Positions 33,748 through 42,380 of a DNA stretch of 64,000 nt are shown piece after piece. Position 1 is the first letter of the stretch, and each line of letters begins with the position of its first letter. The stretch is taken from the NCBI RefSeq assembly GCF_022369515.1, contig NZ_CP059724.1, forward strand, positions 2,294,001 to 2,358,000. Direction: 5' to 3'. The notes below the pieces were generated by a model. That model was not told the DNA's origin, ran no database searches, and saw nothing but the letters and a program-made list of their open reading frames with translations. The DNA comes from Paenibacillus sp. 19GGS1-52 (GTDB lineage: Bacteria > Bacillota > Bacilli > Paenibacillales > Paenibacillaceae). A program made the position numbers and the translations under genes.

Positions 33748-34646
33748 AGAACGTCCATAGTGCTGTGAAGGGCGGGGCAAGGTACAAGACGACGCATGCT
33801 GGTACAGAAATGGGTTCCGTCCAACTGAAGATCAGCAATATGGAGGAATCCGTTGAATTCTATACCCGAGTCATTGGACTTGAGGTTCTGAACCGGTATC
33901 ACGGTCTGGTCCGCTTAACGGCAGACGGCATTCATCCCCTGATTGTATTGGAGGAAATTGCTGATGCCATCATTATGCCGGAACAGAGCTGCGCGGGTCT
34001 TTATCATTTTGCTCTGCTTGTGCCAACCAGACGGGATCTTGGCCTTGTACTACGGCATTTGCTGGATCTGAACGTTCAGCCAGGCTCTGCCGATCATGAT
34101 GTAAGCGAAGCTTTATATCTGTCTGATCAAGATGGCAATGGCATTGAGATTTATTGGGATCGGCCCAAAGAAGACTGGACGATGCTGAGTAGTGGCGAGA
34201 TTCACATGAGTGCCGAGCCGCTAAATCTGCACAGCCTGCTAGGTGAGGCGGGAGGAGAGACATGGAGCGGTATGGCCAGTGGCACCAAGATGGGACATGT
34301 CCACCTGCATGTTCGAAATGTAGTCGAATCCGAAGCTTTCTATAGCCGGCTTCTCGGATTTCAGCCGACGCTCCATTACGGACCCTCGGCGGTCTTTATC
34401 TCCGCCGGAGGTTATCATCATCATTTGGGATTGAATATATGGGCAGGGGCTAATGCCCCCTCACCACCGGAGAACGCGGTCGGATTGTCGCACTACACAA
34501 TTGTTAATCCCGATCCCGGACATATTGAAGAAATTATCAATGAGCTGGAGAAACAGGATATAGCCGTGGATACCCGCGGAGATGGTTGGTACTTTCACGA
34601 TCTCAATGGAATACAGGTACGCTTGACCACTTGTCCGATTTTATAA
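33744..34646 (+). CDS. Two-domain VOC family protein (CatE-like dioxygenase type)
   Basis: A ~300-aa protein of two glyoxalase/bleomycin-resistance folds. The N-terminal module reads GSVQLKISNMEESVEFY… and ends in GNGIEIYWDRP; the C-terminal module starts GHVHLHVRNVVESEAFY and has a His-rich strand (YHHHLGLN) suited to a metal site. This is the layout of CatE/YfiE extradiol catechol dioxygenases. UUG 33744 overlaps the previous stop; a GUG at 33765 is also possible. With the Rieske oxygenase it suggests aromatic-ring or enol chemistry in the pathway. Confidence 0.85.
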   Translation: MKNVHSAVKGGARYKTTHAGTEMGSVQLKISNMEESVEFYTRVIGLEVLNRYHGLVRLTADGIHPLIVLEEIADAIIMPEQSCAGLYHFALLVPTRRDLGLVLRHLLDLNVQPGSADHDVSEALYLSDQDGNGIEIYWDRPKEDWTMLSSGEIHMSAEPLNLHSLLGEAGGETWSGMASGTKMGHVHLHVRNVVESEAFYSRLLGFQPTLHYGPSAVFISAGGYHHHLGLNIWAGANAPSPPENAVGLSHYTIVNPDPGHIEEIINELEKQDIAVDTRGDGWYFHDLNGIQVRLTTCPIL

Positions 34647-34676
34647 GAAACGTCAGGTTACGGGGGAGGGATACTT

Positions 34677-35552
34677 TTGAGGAATAAAACAGCAGAAGGA
34701 CTGCGGCAAACGGTTTTTATGGGGCCGGCAATCATAGTCTTTGCAATCGTCGTGTTCTTCCCTTTCATCTACGGTATTTATTTCTCTATGACGGATTGGA
34801 ACGGGATTTCCATAGGGCATTCCTGGGTCGGTCTGGACAATTACAAGTATCTGCTCAAGGATACTGATTTTCTCCGCGCATTCTGGTTAACCGCTCGGAT
34901 CGCAGTGGTGATCACATTGTTAATGAACATCGCGGGTTTTGGAGTAGCACTCCTCTTAACCCGGAAACTGCGCTATCGCAACCTATATAGAACGGCATTC
35001 TTCTTGCCTAACGTATTGGGCGGTTTGGTTCTGGGTTTCGTCTGGCAATTTATTTTCACCAAAGGCTTTGAGTTAATTGGCGAGAAAACAGGTTGGACTT
35101 TGTTTGGAATTCCTTGGCTTGGCAACAGCACGACAGCTTTCTGGGCACTGGTGATCGTAAGCGTCTGGCAAGGCATGGGCTATGTCATGGTTATTTATAT
35201 CACAGGCTTGTCAGGCATCTCCACGGAACTTCTGGAAGCAGCGCAAGTGGATCGGGCGAGTACCTGGGTGATATTGACCCGGATCAAGCTGCCACTTATT
35301 ATGTCCTCGATCACAGTATGTCTGTTCTGGACGATCAATGTAGCCTTCAAAATATTCGACCTGAATATATCCCTGACCAATGGCGGCCCCTTTCGTTCCA
35401 CTGAATTCGTGACCTTGAACATTTATAATGAGGCTTTCCGCAATAGTAATTTTGGTTTAGGCTCCGCAAAGGCGGTCACTTTTTTTATCGCAGTAGCCCT
35501 GATCACTTCTATTCAAGCCTATTTAACTAAACGCAAGGAGGTGGAGGCTTGA
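34677..35552 (+). CDS. CUT1 sugar ABC transporter permease (MalF-type)
   Basis: A 291-aa inner-membrane permease with six helices and the EAA loop (SGISTELLEAAQVDRASTWVILTRIKLP). It starts at UUG 34677 behind GGGGGAGGG. With the next two genes it forms an importer for an oligosaccharide or glycoside; the ATPase is missing here and is presumably a shared MsmX-type protein encoded elsewhere, as known for Bacillus. Confidence 0.93.
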   Translation: MRNKTAEGLRQTVFMGPAIIVFAIVVFFPFIYGIYFSMTDWNGISIGHSWVGLDNYKYLLKDTDFLRAFWLTARIAVVITLLMNIAGFGVALLLTRKLRYRNLYRTAFFLPNVLGGLVLGFVWQFIFTKGFELIGEKTGWTLFGIPWLGNSTTAFWALVIVSVWQGMGYVMVIYITGLSGISTELLEAAQVDRASTWVILTRIKLPLIMSSITVCLFWTINVAFKIFDLNISLTNGGPFRSTEFVTLNIYNEAFRNSNFGLGSAKAVTFFIAVALITSIQAYLTKRKEVEA

Positions 35553-36439
35553 TGAGGGCATCTTTAACGCAATCCCGGAGAATCCGTACAAGCTTGATCA
35601 ATGATTCAGTGTCTCGCCCTCGCGGGATCCGTATCGGCTGGCTAGAAATTTCAATCGGCATCGTCGCCATTGCCTATCTGTTTCCCTTATACATTGTGTT
35701 GACCAACTCCTTGAAACCGATGAATGAATTGCTAAGCGACATGATCTCTTTTCCACAACAAATCATGTGGAATAATTATGTGCAAGCCTGGAATTTTCTC
35801 GATTTCCCCAAGGTTTTATCTAACTCTCTCCTCATCACCATCTTTAGTAATGCAGGTGCTGTTGTCTTCTCGGCGATGGCGGCCCACCAGATGGTGCGGC
35901 GCAAATATAAATTCAATAATATTATGTTTGCCATCTTTGTGGCATCCATGATTATTCCCTTACAGGCGGTCATGATTCCGCTGGTGATGATTGTTCGGCA
36001 AATCGGACTGATGGATTCAATATTCGGTATCGTCGTCTGTTATTGGGGTTTCAGTGTTTCCTTTTCGATCTTCCTGTTCCATGGTTTTGTGAAATCACTG
36101 CCGTATGAAATTGAAGAAGCTGCTTTAATAGACGGCTGCAACCCCTACACCCTGTTTGTCCGGATCGTGTTCCCGTTGCTTCGGCCGGTCGTAGCTACAG
36201 TTGTTATGCTCAATACCTTATGGTTTTGGAATGATTTTCTCTTACCTTTGCTTCTCTTGCAGAATCCAGATCTCAAAACAATACCCGTAGCTATCAATAC
36301 ATTGTTTGGACAGTATATGAAAAAATGGGATTTGGCTTTACCTGCAATGGTCATGGCGATGGCGCCGGCTGCCCTGTTCTTTCTGTTCCTACAGCGCCAG
36401 CTCATCGAGGGAATCACGAGCGGAAGCATCAAAGGATAA
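35552..36439 (+). CDS. CUT1 sugar ABC transporter permease (MalG-type)
   Basis: A 295-aa permease with six helices and the EAA loop (LPYEIEEAALIDGCNPYTLFVRIVFPLL), ending in the family's GITSGSIKG. AAGGAGGTGG (35535-35544) precedes ATG 35552, which overlaps the previous stop by one base; a UUG at 35549 is an alternative. Partner of the 34677 permease. Confidence 0.93.
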   Translation: MRASLTQSRRIRTSLINDSVSRPRGIRIGWLEISIGIVAIAYLFPLYIVLTNSLKPMNELLSDMISFPQQIMWNNYVQAWNFLDFPKVLSNSLLITIFSNAGAVVFSAMAAHQMVRRKYKFNNIMFAIFVASMIIPLQAVMIPLVMIVRQIGLMDSIFGIVVCYWGFSVSFSIFLFHGFVKSLPYEIEEAALIDGCNPYTLFVRIVFPLLRPVVATVVMLNTLWFWNDFLLPLLLLQNPDLKTIPVAINTLFGQYMKKWDLALPAMVMAMAPAALFFLFLQRQLIEGITSGSIKG

Positions 36440-36517
36440 CAATAAATTCTGTCCTGAAGAACGCAGCTGACTCTTCTATATAATCTGTACCAAACCATAT
36501 TTCAAGGGGCATTAATC

Positions 36518-37846
36518 ATGGGTAAATCGAAGGTTCTGTTCAAGGTTGCGGCGTTATGTACGGCAGTGATGGTAGTAGTTGCAGGATGTTCGACCAATGT
36601 CGCTAGTAATGACAGTGCCACGAGTACCACTGGTGCTTCTACTAATACGGGGGCCAGTGCAGCGCCAGCCTCGGGTGAGAAAGTAACTCTAAAGCTCTTA
36701 TTGAATAAGACCGAGTCTGTTGAATCCTTTAAAGTATTGGAAAAGGAATATGAAACAGAATTCCCAAATGTAGATCTGCAAATCGACTTGACGATGGGCA
36801 GTGAATTCGGAGCTGCGCTGAAGACTAGGTTTGCCTCTGGACAAGGGCCGGATATTTTCTCATCTGCGGGATACAAAGACTTTGAACTCTGGAGTGAACG
36901 AGTTGAAGATTTGTCTGCTGAGCCATGGGTATCCGATGTGGTGGACGGTGCATCAGATGGGGCGTCGATCGATGGCAAGCTGTACGGATTTCCATTATCT
37001 ATCGATGGTTACGGATTTATGTACAATAAAGATCTCTTTGCCAAAGCTGGAATCACTGAGCTGCCCACAACATTTACAGCTTTGAAGGAAGTTGTGAGTA
37101 AATTGAAAGCCGCTGACATTGCTCCATTTATTACTCCTTTTGGCGAATGGTACACACCGGGTGTCTTTGAAGCGAATAACCCCGTTGCCAAGCAGGTTGA
37201 TCCGGATCAATTCTTTGCCGATCTTTCCTCTGGCGCGATCACGATCCCGAAGGCTCCCTTGTTTGATGATTGGTTGAATTTGTTCGAACTTGAGTTTAAG
37301 AATGCCCACAAAGAGCCGCTTTCTATCGATTACATGACTATGGTTACGGATTTCGCCAATGGAGAGGGGGCCATCACCAACGGTTGCGGATGCTCCCAGC
37401 CCCTCGTACTTGCTGCTAACCCCGATATTAATGTAGGTGTGATGCCGATGCCGATTAATGATGACGCAGTGTTGAATGACAAGATTTTCGTAGGCGTTTC
37501 GACATATTTATTGGTTAATAAAGATTCCAAAGTCAAAGACGCCGCTAAATCATTCTTAACCTGGCTAAGCTCCTCCAAAGAGGGTCAACGTCTCATTACT
37601 GAAGAGTTCGCCTATATTCCAGCTTTTAAGTCAATGCCTAGTAATGCAGAGAAATTGGGTCCACTCGGAACCGACATCAAAAAGTATATAGATGAAGGAA
37701 AGACGTTGGGACTTGAATACAATAAATATCCGGAAGGCTTGTCCACAGAATGGGGCTCTACTCTGCAGAAGTGGGTTGCTGGGGAAATCAACAGAACACA
37801 GGTGCTTGAAGAATTCCAGGCTTCCTGGGTTAAATTAGATAAATAA
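36518..37846 (+). CDS. Extracellular solute-binding lipoprotein (family 1)
   Basis: A 442-aa substrate-binding lipoprotein. The signal ends in a lipobox VVAGC with lipidated Cys24, followed by a Ser/Thr/Ala-rich linker; the mature part has the family 1 sugar-binding fold (LKLLLNKTESVESFKVLEKEYE, GKLYGFPLSIDGYGFMYNKDLFAKAG). AAGGGG precedes the ATG. It delivers the unknown substrate of the operon to the two permeases. An odd paired cysteine segment NGCGCSQP lies in the middle. Confidence 0.93.
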   Translation: MGKSKVLFKVAALCTAVMVVVAGCSTNVASNDSATSTTGASTNTGASAAPASGEKVTLKLLLNKTESVESFKVLEKEYETEFPNVDLQIDLTMGSEFGAALKTRFASGQGPDIFSSAGYKDFELWSERVEDLSAEPWVSDVVDGASDGASIDGKLYGFPLSIDGYGFMYNKDLFAKAGITELPTTFTALKEVVSKLKAADIAPFITPFGEWYTPGVFEANNPVAKQVDPDQFFADLSSGAITIPKAPLFDDWLNLFELEFKNAHKEPLSIDYMTMVTDFANGEGAITNGCGCSQPLVLAANPDINVGVMPMPINDDAVLNDKIFVGVSTYLLVNKDSKVKDAAKSFLTWLSSSKEGQRLITEEFAYIPAFKSMPSNAEKLGPLGTDIKKYIDEGKTLGLEYNKYPEGLSTEWGSTLQKWVAGEINRTQVLEEFQASWVKLDK

Positions 37847-37848
37847 AG

Positions 37849-39564
37849 ATGTTAAGTATCGGGAAGATCATAGCTCAATTGGAAAAAGGCTTACCACCCG
37901 CTACCCATGAATACGGCGCTTCAGAGTCTCTGTATGTGGAGATGCGGGATGGCAAGCATCTGATGACCCGTGTATACACACCTGTTGGGCAGGCATTATT
38001 AGGCTGGCCGGTGGTCTTGATCCGCTTTCATTATCCCGGCATGCTGGATTATCTTGAGCTGACCGCTAAGCTATGGACACGGTATGGTTATGCGGCAGTG
38101 TTGCAGAACTGTCGAGGAACGGGTGAATCAGAGGGAATATGGTCGCCATTTGTCAATGAGGAAGCAGATGGACTGGACACGCTGGAATGGTTAAAGTCCC
38201 AAGTATGGATGAACGGAAATATTGGCTTGTATGGTGATTCCTACCTGAGTGCCGTTCAATGGGTTGTAGCTGATAAATTGCCTGCTGAGGTGAAGGCGTT
38301 GGTCATTTCCGGCTTTACAACAGAACGCTATAGACAGAACTATATGAACGGAATGTTCCGGCATGATGTGTACACAGGCTGGGCGCTTAATAACGCTGGT
38401 GTTGGGAGGCTGGAGAAGTATTCGGCTGAGGAACTTTTTCAGACAGCTCTTTCCGTTCGTCCTCATATAGATATGGATATCCGGTTATTTGGGCAGGAAC
38501 TTCCCTGGTATCGGGACTGGATTACTAATGTTAGTCCTGATGATGAATACTGGAGCACAGGCTTCTGGGCGGAGATGCAGCAAAAGCCTTACCATATTCA
38601 GACTCCTGTTCTGATGATGGATGGCTGGTTTGATCAGCACCTGGACGGCATGCTGCGCGATTATCAGAAGCTTCCGGAAGAGACTAGAGCCAAGAGCCGG
38701 TACATTATCGGCCCTTGGGTTCATTCACTGCAGAGCGCAGGAGATCTGGAGTATCCGCACAGTGAGATTAATCCTTTGTTGCAAGCCTTGGAATGGTTCA
38801 ATCATTATCTGAAGGGCGAGGATTACGCGCAAGCCAAAGGTTGTGGAGAGACCTATGTCATTGGCGATGGAAACTGGAAGAAGTGGGAGGGCTGGATCAT
38901 TCCATCAAGGGAGCAGGTATGGTACTTTAGTCAGGCCACTGTAGACAGCGGCGCTTTGATGGAGTATCCTACTGCTGAATCCGCTAAAGTATCGTTTCGA
39001 TATGATCCGTACCATCCTGTTCCAACTGTAGGCGGAGCAGGACTGTTAAGATACTTATCAGGAGCGCCTGATGCTTCTAGAGCGGCAAGCGTGCTTCAGC
39101 CTTCTCCCGGGTATCGGCAAGATGTGATAAGCTTCATCTCAATGCCTTTGCCGGAGGACTTAACGATTACGGGTATGATCAAGGTTTATCTGTATATTAG
39201 CTCTGACGCTGAAGATACTGCCTTTACGGCTGTCCTCATGGAGCTGTTGCCCGATGGAAGGGCCTTTAACATTAGGGATGGTATTACTAGCCTGGCCTAC
39301 AGCAATGGCTCAGTAAGACCTAAGACTTATACAGCCGGAGATATTCAGGAAGTTGGGATTGAACTATGGCCGATTACCTGGAAGCTGGGGAGAAATTCAA
39401 GACTTCGTCTTGATATTTCCTCTTCCAACTTCCCGGCCTATCATGCACATTTGAATGCGGAAGGTCCATGGGCGGAACAGCAAACTGCGAAAGTGGCTAA
39501 CCAATCCATTTATTGTGGTGAAGCCTTTCCATCCCGTGTGGTTATCCCTTTCTATAATGAATGA
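37849..39564 (+). CDS. CocE/NonD family hydrolase
   Basis: A 571-aa alpha/beta hydrolase of the X-Pro dipeptidyl-peptidase / cocaine esterase family, cleaving esters or amides, especially of aromatic acids. The nucleophile is Ser131 in GLYGDSYLS; GWFDQHLDG carries the likely acid and GPWVHS the histidine; a C-terminal jelly-roll domain follows. No signal peptide, so it acts on a compound already imported. The ATG lies 2 nt after the binding-protein stop with little RBS, which suggests coupled translation. Confidence 0.9.
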   Translation: MLSIGKIIAQLEKGLPPATHEYGASESLYVEMRDGKHLMTRVYTPVGQALLGWPVVLIRFHYPGMLDYLELTAKLWTRYGYAAVLQNCRGTGESEGIWSPFVNEEADGLDTLEWLKSQVWMNGNIGLYGDSYLSAVQWVVADKLPAEVKALVISGFTTERYRQNYMNGMFRHDVYTGWALNNAGVGRLEKYSAEELFQTALSVRPHIDMDIRLFGQELPWYRDWITNVSPDDEYWSTGFWAEMQQKPYHIQTPVLMMDGWFDQHLDGMLRDYQKLPEETRAKSRYIIGPWVHSLQSAGDLEYPHSEINPLLQALEWFNHYLKGEDYAQAKGCGETYVIGDGNWKKWEGWIIPSREQVWYFSQATVDSGALMEYPTAESAKVSFRYDPYHPVPTVGGAGLLRYLSGAPDASRAASVLQPSPGYRQDVISFISMPLPEDLTITGMIKVYLYISSDAEDTAFTAVLMELLPDGRAFNIRDGITSLAYSNGSVRPKTYTAGDIQEVGIELWPITWKLGRNSRLRLDISSSNFPAYHAHLNAEGPWAEQQTAKVANQSIYCGEAFPSRVVIPFYNE

Positions 39565-39582
39565 CAAGACTGGAGACCAAAC

Positions 39583-40209
39583 ATGAGCGAAACGATCAAG
39601 AGTTTAGCGGATTTTCCTGGAAATGGCTGGGCATGGATGAACGAGCCTAAGGAATGGTCCATCACTGAGAAGAAGTCAATTGCCATCACCGCCCCGCATG
39701 CCGCTGATTTTTTTAATGATCCGGCAACGAGCAGTAATGTATCCACAGCGCCCTTTCTGTATACGCCAGTCACAGGCGATTTTACTGCCGTGATGCAGCT
39801 AAGTGTAGTAATGAAAGAACAGTGTGACTCAGCCTGTCTGATGATGTGGCAGGACGAGCAGAATTGGGCCAAAATTTGCTTCGAATATATGGATAAGCAG
39901 CCTTCGATCGTTACGGTTATTACACGCGGAAGATCAGATGATTGCGTCTCGCGACAGGTGGCTGTTCCTGATCCATGGCTTCGCCTAGCGAGATTTGGCA
40001 ACTGCTTTGCCTTTCATTATTCAGAGGATGGCATAGATTGGATGATCGTACGCTACTTTCAGCTAGATGTTCCCCAAGAGGTAAAGGTAGGTGTAGTCGT
40101 TCAAGCTCCGTTTGGTGTAGAATGTAAGGCCGTTGTTGATTCCTTGGATATCTATGTGAATACGAATGAGGATGTCCGCGTGGTGGATGGTGCAGTTAGA
40201 GCCCATTAG
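39583..40209 (+). CDS. DUF1349 domain protein
   Basis: A 208-aa protein with a concanavalin-like beta-sandwich of the DUF1349 / regulation-of-enolase family: GNGWAWMNEPKEWSI, FFNDPATSSNVSTAPFL, GDFTAVMQLSV, MMWQDEQNWAKICFE and VKVGVVVQAP. Members are linked to carbohydrate metabolism, but their activity is unknown. It closes the catabolic operon and is followed by a terminator. Confidence 0.9.
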   Translation: MSETIKSLADFPGNGWAWMNEPKEWSITEKKSIAITAPHAADFFNDPATSSNVSTAPFLYTPVTGDFTAVMQLSVVMKEQCDSACLMMWQDEQNWAKICFEYMDKQPSIVTVITRGRSDDCVSRQVAVPDPWLRLARFGNCFAFHYSEDGIDWMIVRYFQLDVPQEVKVGVVVQAPFGVECKAVVDSLDIYVNTNEDVRVVDGAVRAH

Positions 40210-40242
40210 ATAAGCGTTCAAAGCTAGTGTGAATTATATAAC

Positions 40243-40297
40243 ATCCCCCGAATTTACATGGGTCCCTAAGGGGCTACCCAATTAAATTCAGGGGATT
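40243..40297. terminator. Bidirectional terminator ending the catabolic operon
   Basis: ATCCCC-GAATTTA pairs with TAAATTC-GGGGAT; the loop holds a second stem (TGGGTCCC / GGGCTACCCA). It separates convergent transcripts. Confidence 0.82.
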
Positions 40298-40299
40298 TA

Positions 40300-41172
40300 T
40301 TATGAGGATATAGGCGTTTCCACTTTGACTGCCGCGAACTCCCGCTCATAGATAGCATTCACCTTCTCTAGAATGGTCGGACCTTGTTCAATGAACTTCA
40401 GCTCTCGAACGTTTCCATTGACCAAGAAGACACCTGATGAATATTTGTCTGCCTGTAGAGCGGCTTCATACAATAATGTTGCACCTTTGGTCGGAGGTGC
40501 GAAGAAGAACTTCATCAGCGGCTTCAGATAGATCGGTATACCTGATTTCTTCCCTTTTCGCAGCGTATTGTTTGCTCCGGGGTCCACGCTCAATAGTTTA
40601 ATTCCTTCGGCGGCAAACAGGGGGGCGAGCTCACGGGTCCATAAGGAAAGCGCCAGCTTGGAAGTGGCATATGATCCGTATAACTTAACGAATACTTCTG
40701 GACGCTCAAGCTTGTCGGGAGCAAATTCTTTGAGATATTTAAAAGCACTGGTAGAGGTGTTTATGACCGTCTTCATGTTTCCTCTCAGCAATTTCTCTTT
40801 CAGCTCCATTAGAATTACATAAGGCACGACCGTATGCAGCTCGAACTGCTTCTCGCGTCCCTGCTTGGAATAGCTTAATTCCGGCAGACTGCCGCCCGCA
40901 TTATTGAACAGTAAATCAATCTTGTCTACTTCTGCTGTGATCTGCTTGAGCGCAAGCTGCAAACTGTCGAAGTCGGTTAGTTCTGCCTTATAGAATCGCA
41001 GCTGCTTGTTGCGTAGTGCCTCCTTAATTGAAGTATCGTCCTCGGGGAATGCGGAACGGATGAGAGCAATGACCTGCCAGCCGTCAGACAGCAGCTTCCG
41101 AGTTATCGCAAGTCCAATTCCGTTATTTGCGCCTGTGATAAGGGCGGTTCGATGGCCTGGTGGGGTTGTCAT
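40300..41172 (-). CDS. SDR family NAD(P)-dependent oxidoreductase
   Basis: A 290-aa short-chain dehydrogenase with TGANNGIG, NNAGGS, NTSTS (serine) and YATSK. GGAGGAATAATTA precedes the ATG on the minus strand. It is divergent from a TetR gene and probably controlled by it; the 200-bp gap between them contains inverted-repeat candidates. Retinol-dehydrogenase-like in pattern; substrate unknown. Confidence 0.9.
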   Translation of the reverse strand: MTTPPGHRTALITGANNGIGLAITRKLLSDGWQVIALIRSAFPEDDTSIKEALRNKQLRFYKAELTDFDSLQLALKQITAEVDKIDLLFNNAGGSLPELSYSKQGREKQFELHTVVPYVILMELKEKLLRGNMKTVINTSTSAFKYLKEFAPDKLERPEVFVKLYGSYATSKLALSLWTRELAPLFAAEGIKLLSVDPGANNTLRKGKKSGIPIYLKPLMKFFFAPPTKGATLLYEAALQADKYSSGVFLVNGNVRELKFIEQGPTILEKVNAIYEREFAAVKVETPISS

Positions 41173-41221
41173 TAATTATTCCTCCATGGAAAATTGATAG
41201 TTAATCAGCTTGCGTTGCTAA

Positions 41222-41239
41222 ACCAACAATCGTTGTTAA
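41222..41239. promoter_or_regulatory. Candidate TetR operator between divergent genes
   Basis: ACCAACAATCGTTGTTAA contains the arms ACAA and TTGT (extended by partial matches) around TCG. Similar GTTG/CAAC words recur nearby (41310-41350). Weak, but the position between a TetR gene and its divergent neighbour is right. Confidence 0.3.
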
Positions 41240-41374
41240 GATGCTGCTTATCTAGTATACTAAGGCTTAAGAAATAGGGGGTCAACCAGCAGAATCGATG
41301 TTCTGTATACTTTAGCAACACTGAGTCAGATCTGTTGGTAAAGTTGTTCCATACCATGAGGATAGGGTGGATGT

Positions 41375-41977
41375 ATGATAGCTAATGAGAATGATCCACG
41401 TGTAATACGTTCCAAACAGTTAATTAAAGATGCCTTTACCAAGCTCATGATGGATCGTGATTTCGAGTCGATCACCGTGAAGGATATCACGGAGCTAGCC
41501 ACCATTAACCGAGCTACCTTCTATGCGCACTATGTGGATAAGTACATGCTGTTGGAAGTGCTTTTTCTGGAGTTCTTTGACCAAACCCTTGCCAGAAACA
41601 AGATTGATGACAGTTCCTTTAGTATTGAAACCTTGGAGAAATTAATAATGGCCGTCTGCGACTACTTCATGTATATTAACAATGCCTGTAGAAAGATTAG
41701 TTCATCCGTGATGTCCCTCATGGAAGAGAAAATCATCTCCCGCTTGGCTGCCTTCATTGAGGGAATCGCTAAACCATGCGTTGCTGAGCCGGAGCATTTC
41801 TCAGAAGAATTAGAGCTTTCCATTATTATTGTGAGCTGGTCGATTTATGGAGTTGCTTTACAGTGGAACAACCACAAAACTTCTTCGAAAGAGGAATTAG
41901 CAGTGAAGTCGGCTAAGCTGATCCAGCATGGAGCAAATGGATTGCTACTCTTATCTACTGCCAAGGGGGTATCTTAA
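41375..41977 (+). CDS. TetR/AcrR family regulator
   Basis: A 200-aa repressor type with the helix-turn-helix ITVKDITELATINRATFYAHYVDKY and a C-terminal domain of the TetR_C type common in firmicutes. GGGTGG precedes the ATG. It is divergent from the SDR gene at 40300 and followed without gap by a small membrane protein gene, which it may cotranscribe. Confidence 0.88.
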   Translation: MIANENDPRVIRSKQLIKDAFTKLMMDRDFESITVKDITELATINRATFYAHYVDKYMLLEVLFLEFFDQTLARNKIDDSSFSIETLEKLIMAVCDYFMYINNACRKISSSVMSLMEEKIISRLAAFIEGIAKPCVAEPEHFSEELELSIIIVSWSIYGVALQWNNHKTSSKEELAVKSAKLIQHGANGLLLLSTAKGVS

Positions 41978-42199
41978 ATGAAAAAAATATTATTTAGGAT
42001 TGCAATGACGTTATTGTTGTTCATTTTTATTGCCATCGTATTGTGCTTCTATTTGAATCAGTTCACGTATGCTTACGGATTAATCATGGTGCTGTTCATC
42101 GTATTTGCTGGAATGGGGCAGCTATCTAAGCTGAAGAATGAAGAATATATGTATCATAAGTTAAATAGATCTGATGAATATGAGGATTATACCCGCTAA
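41978..42199 (+). CDS. Small two-helix membrane protein
   Basis: A 73-aa protein with two hydrophobic helices (residues 4-27 and 31-48) and a charged C-terminal tail. AAGGGGG precedes the ATG, which directly follows the TetR stop. No known family. A terminator follows. Confidence 0.7.
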   Translation: MKKILFRIAMTLLLFIFIAIVLCFYLNQFTYAYGLIMVLFIVFAGMGQLSKLKNEEYMYHKLNRSDEYEDYTR

Positions 42200-42203
42200 A
42201 GAC

Positions 42204-42240
42204 AGCCAGCCCCGATCACTCGGAGGCTGGCTATTTTTTT
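42204..42240 (+). terminator. Terminator after the TetR/membrane protein pair
   Basis: AGCCAGCC and GGCTGGCT form an 8-bp stem extended by CCGA/TCGG inside; a run of seven Ts follows. Confidence 0.9.
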
Positions 42241-42319
42241 ACTGTGGTAAATGGCAGATCATATTTGTCCATTGCCAAACTAAGGGAATATAAATTACAA
42301 TACTATAAAGAATGGTATT

Positions 42320-42338
42320 GATAATGATAATCAATTTC
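42320..42338. promoter_or_regulatory. Fur box upstream of the ferredoxin-NADP reductase gene
   Basis: GATAATGATAATCAATTTC matches 17 of 19 bases of the classical Fur consensus GATAATGATAATCATTATC. It lies 43 nt before the GUG start, so the gene is probably derepressed by iron limitation. Confidence 0.8.
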
Positions 42339-42380
42339 ATAGAAGAGTTGTTATTAAACTCAGATTTGGGGGAGAACAAA

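Noticed and set aside
41173..41374. Several GTTG/CAAC words as a defined TetR operator set
   Set aside because: Only one weak inverted repeat (41222-41239) could be built; the other words do not form consistent palindromes.
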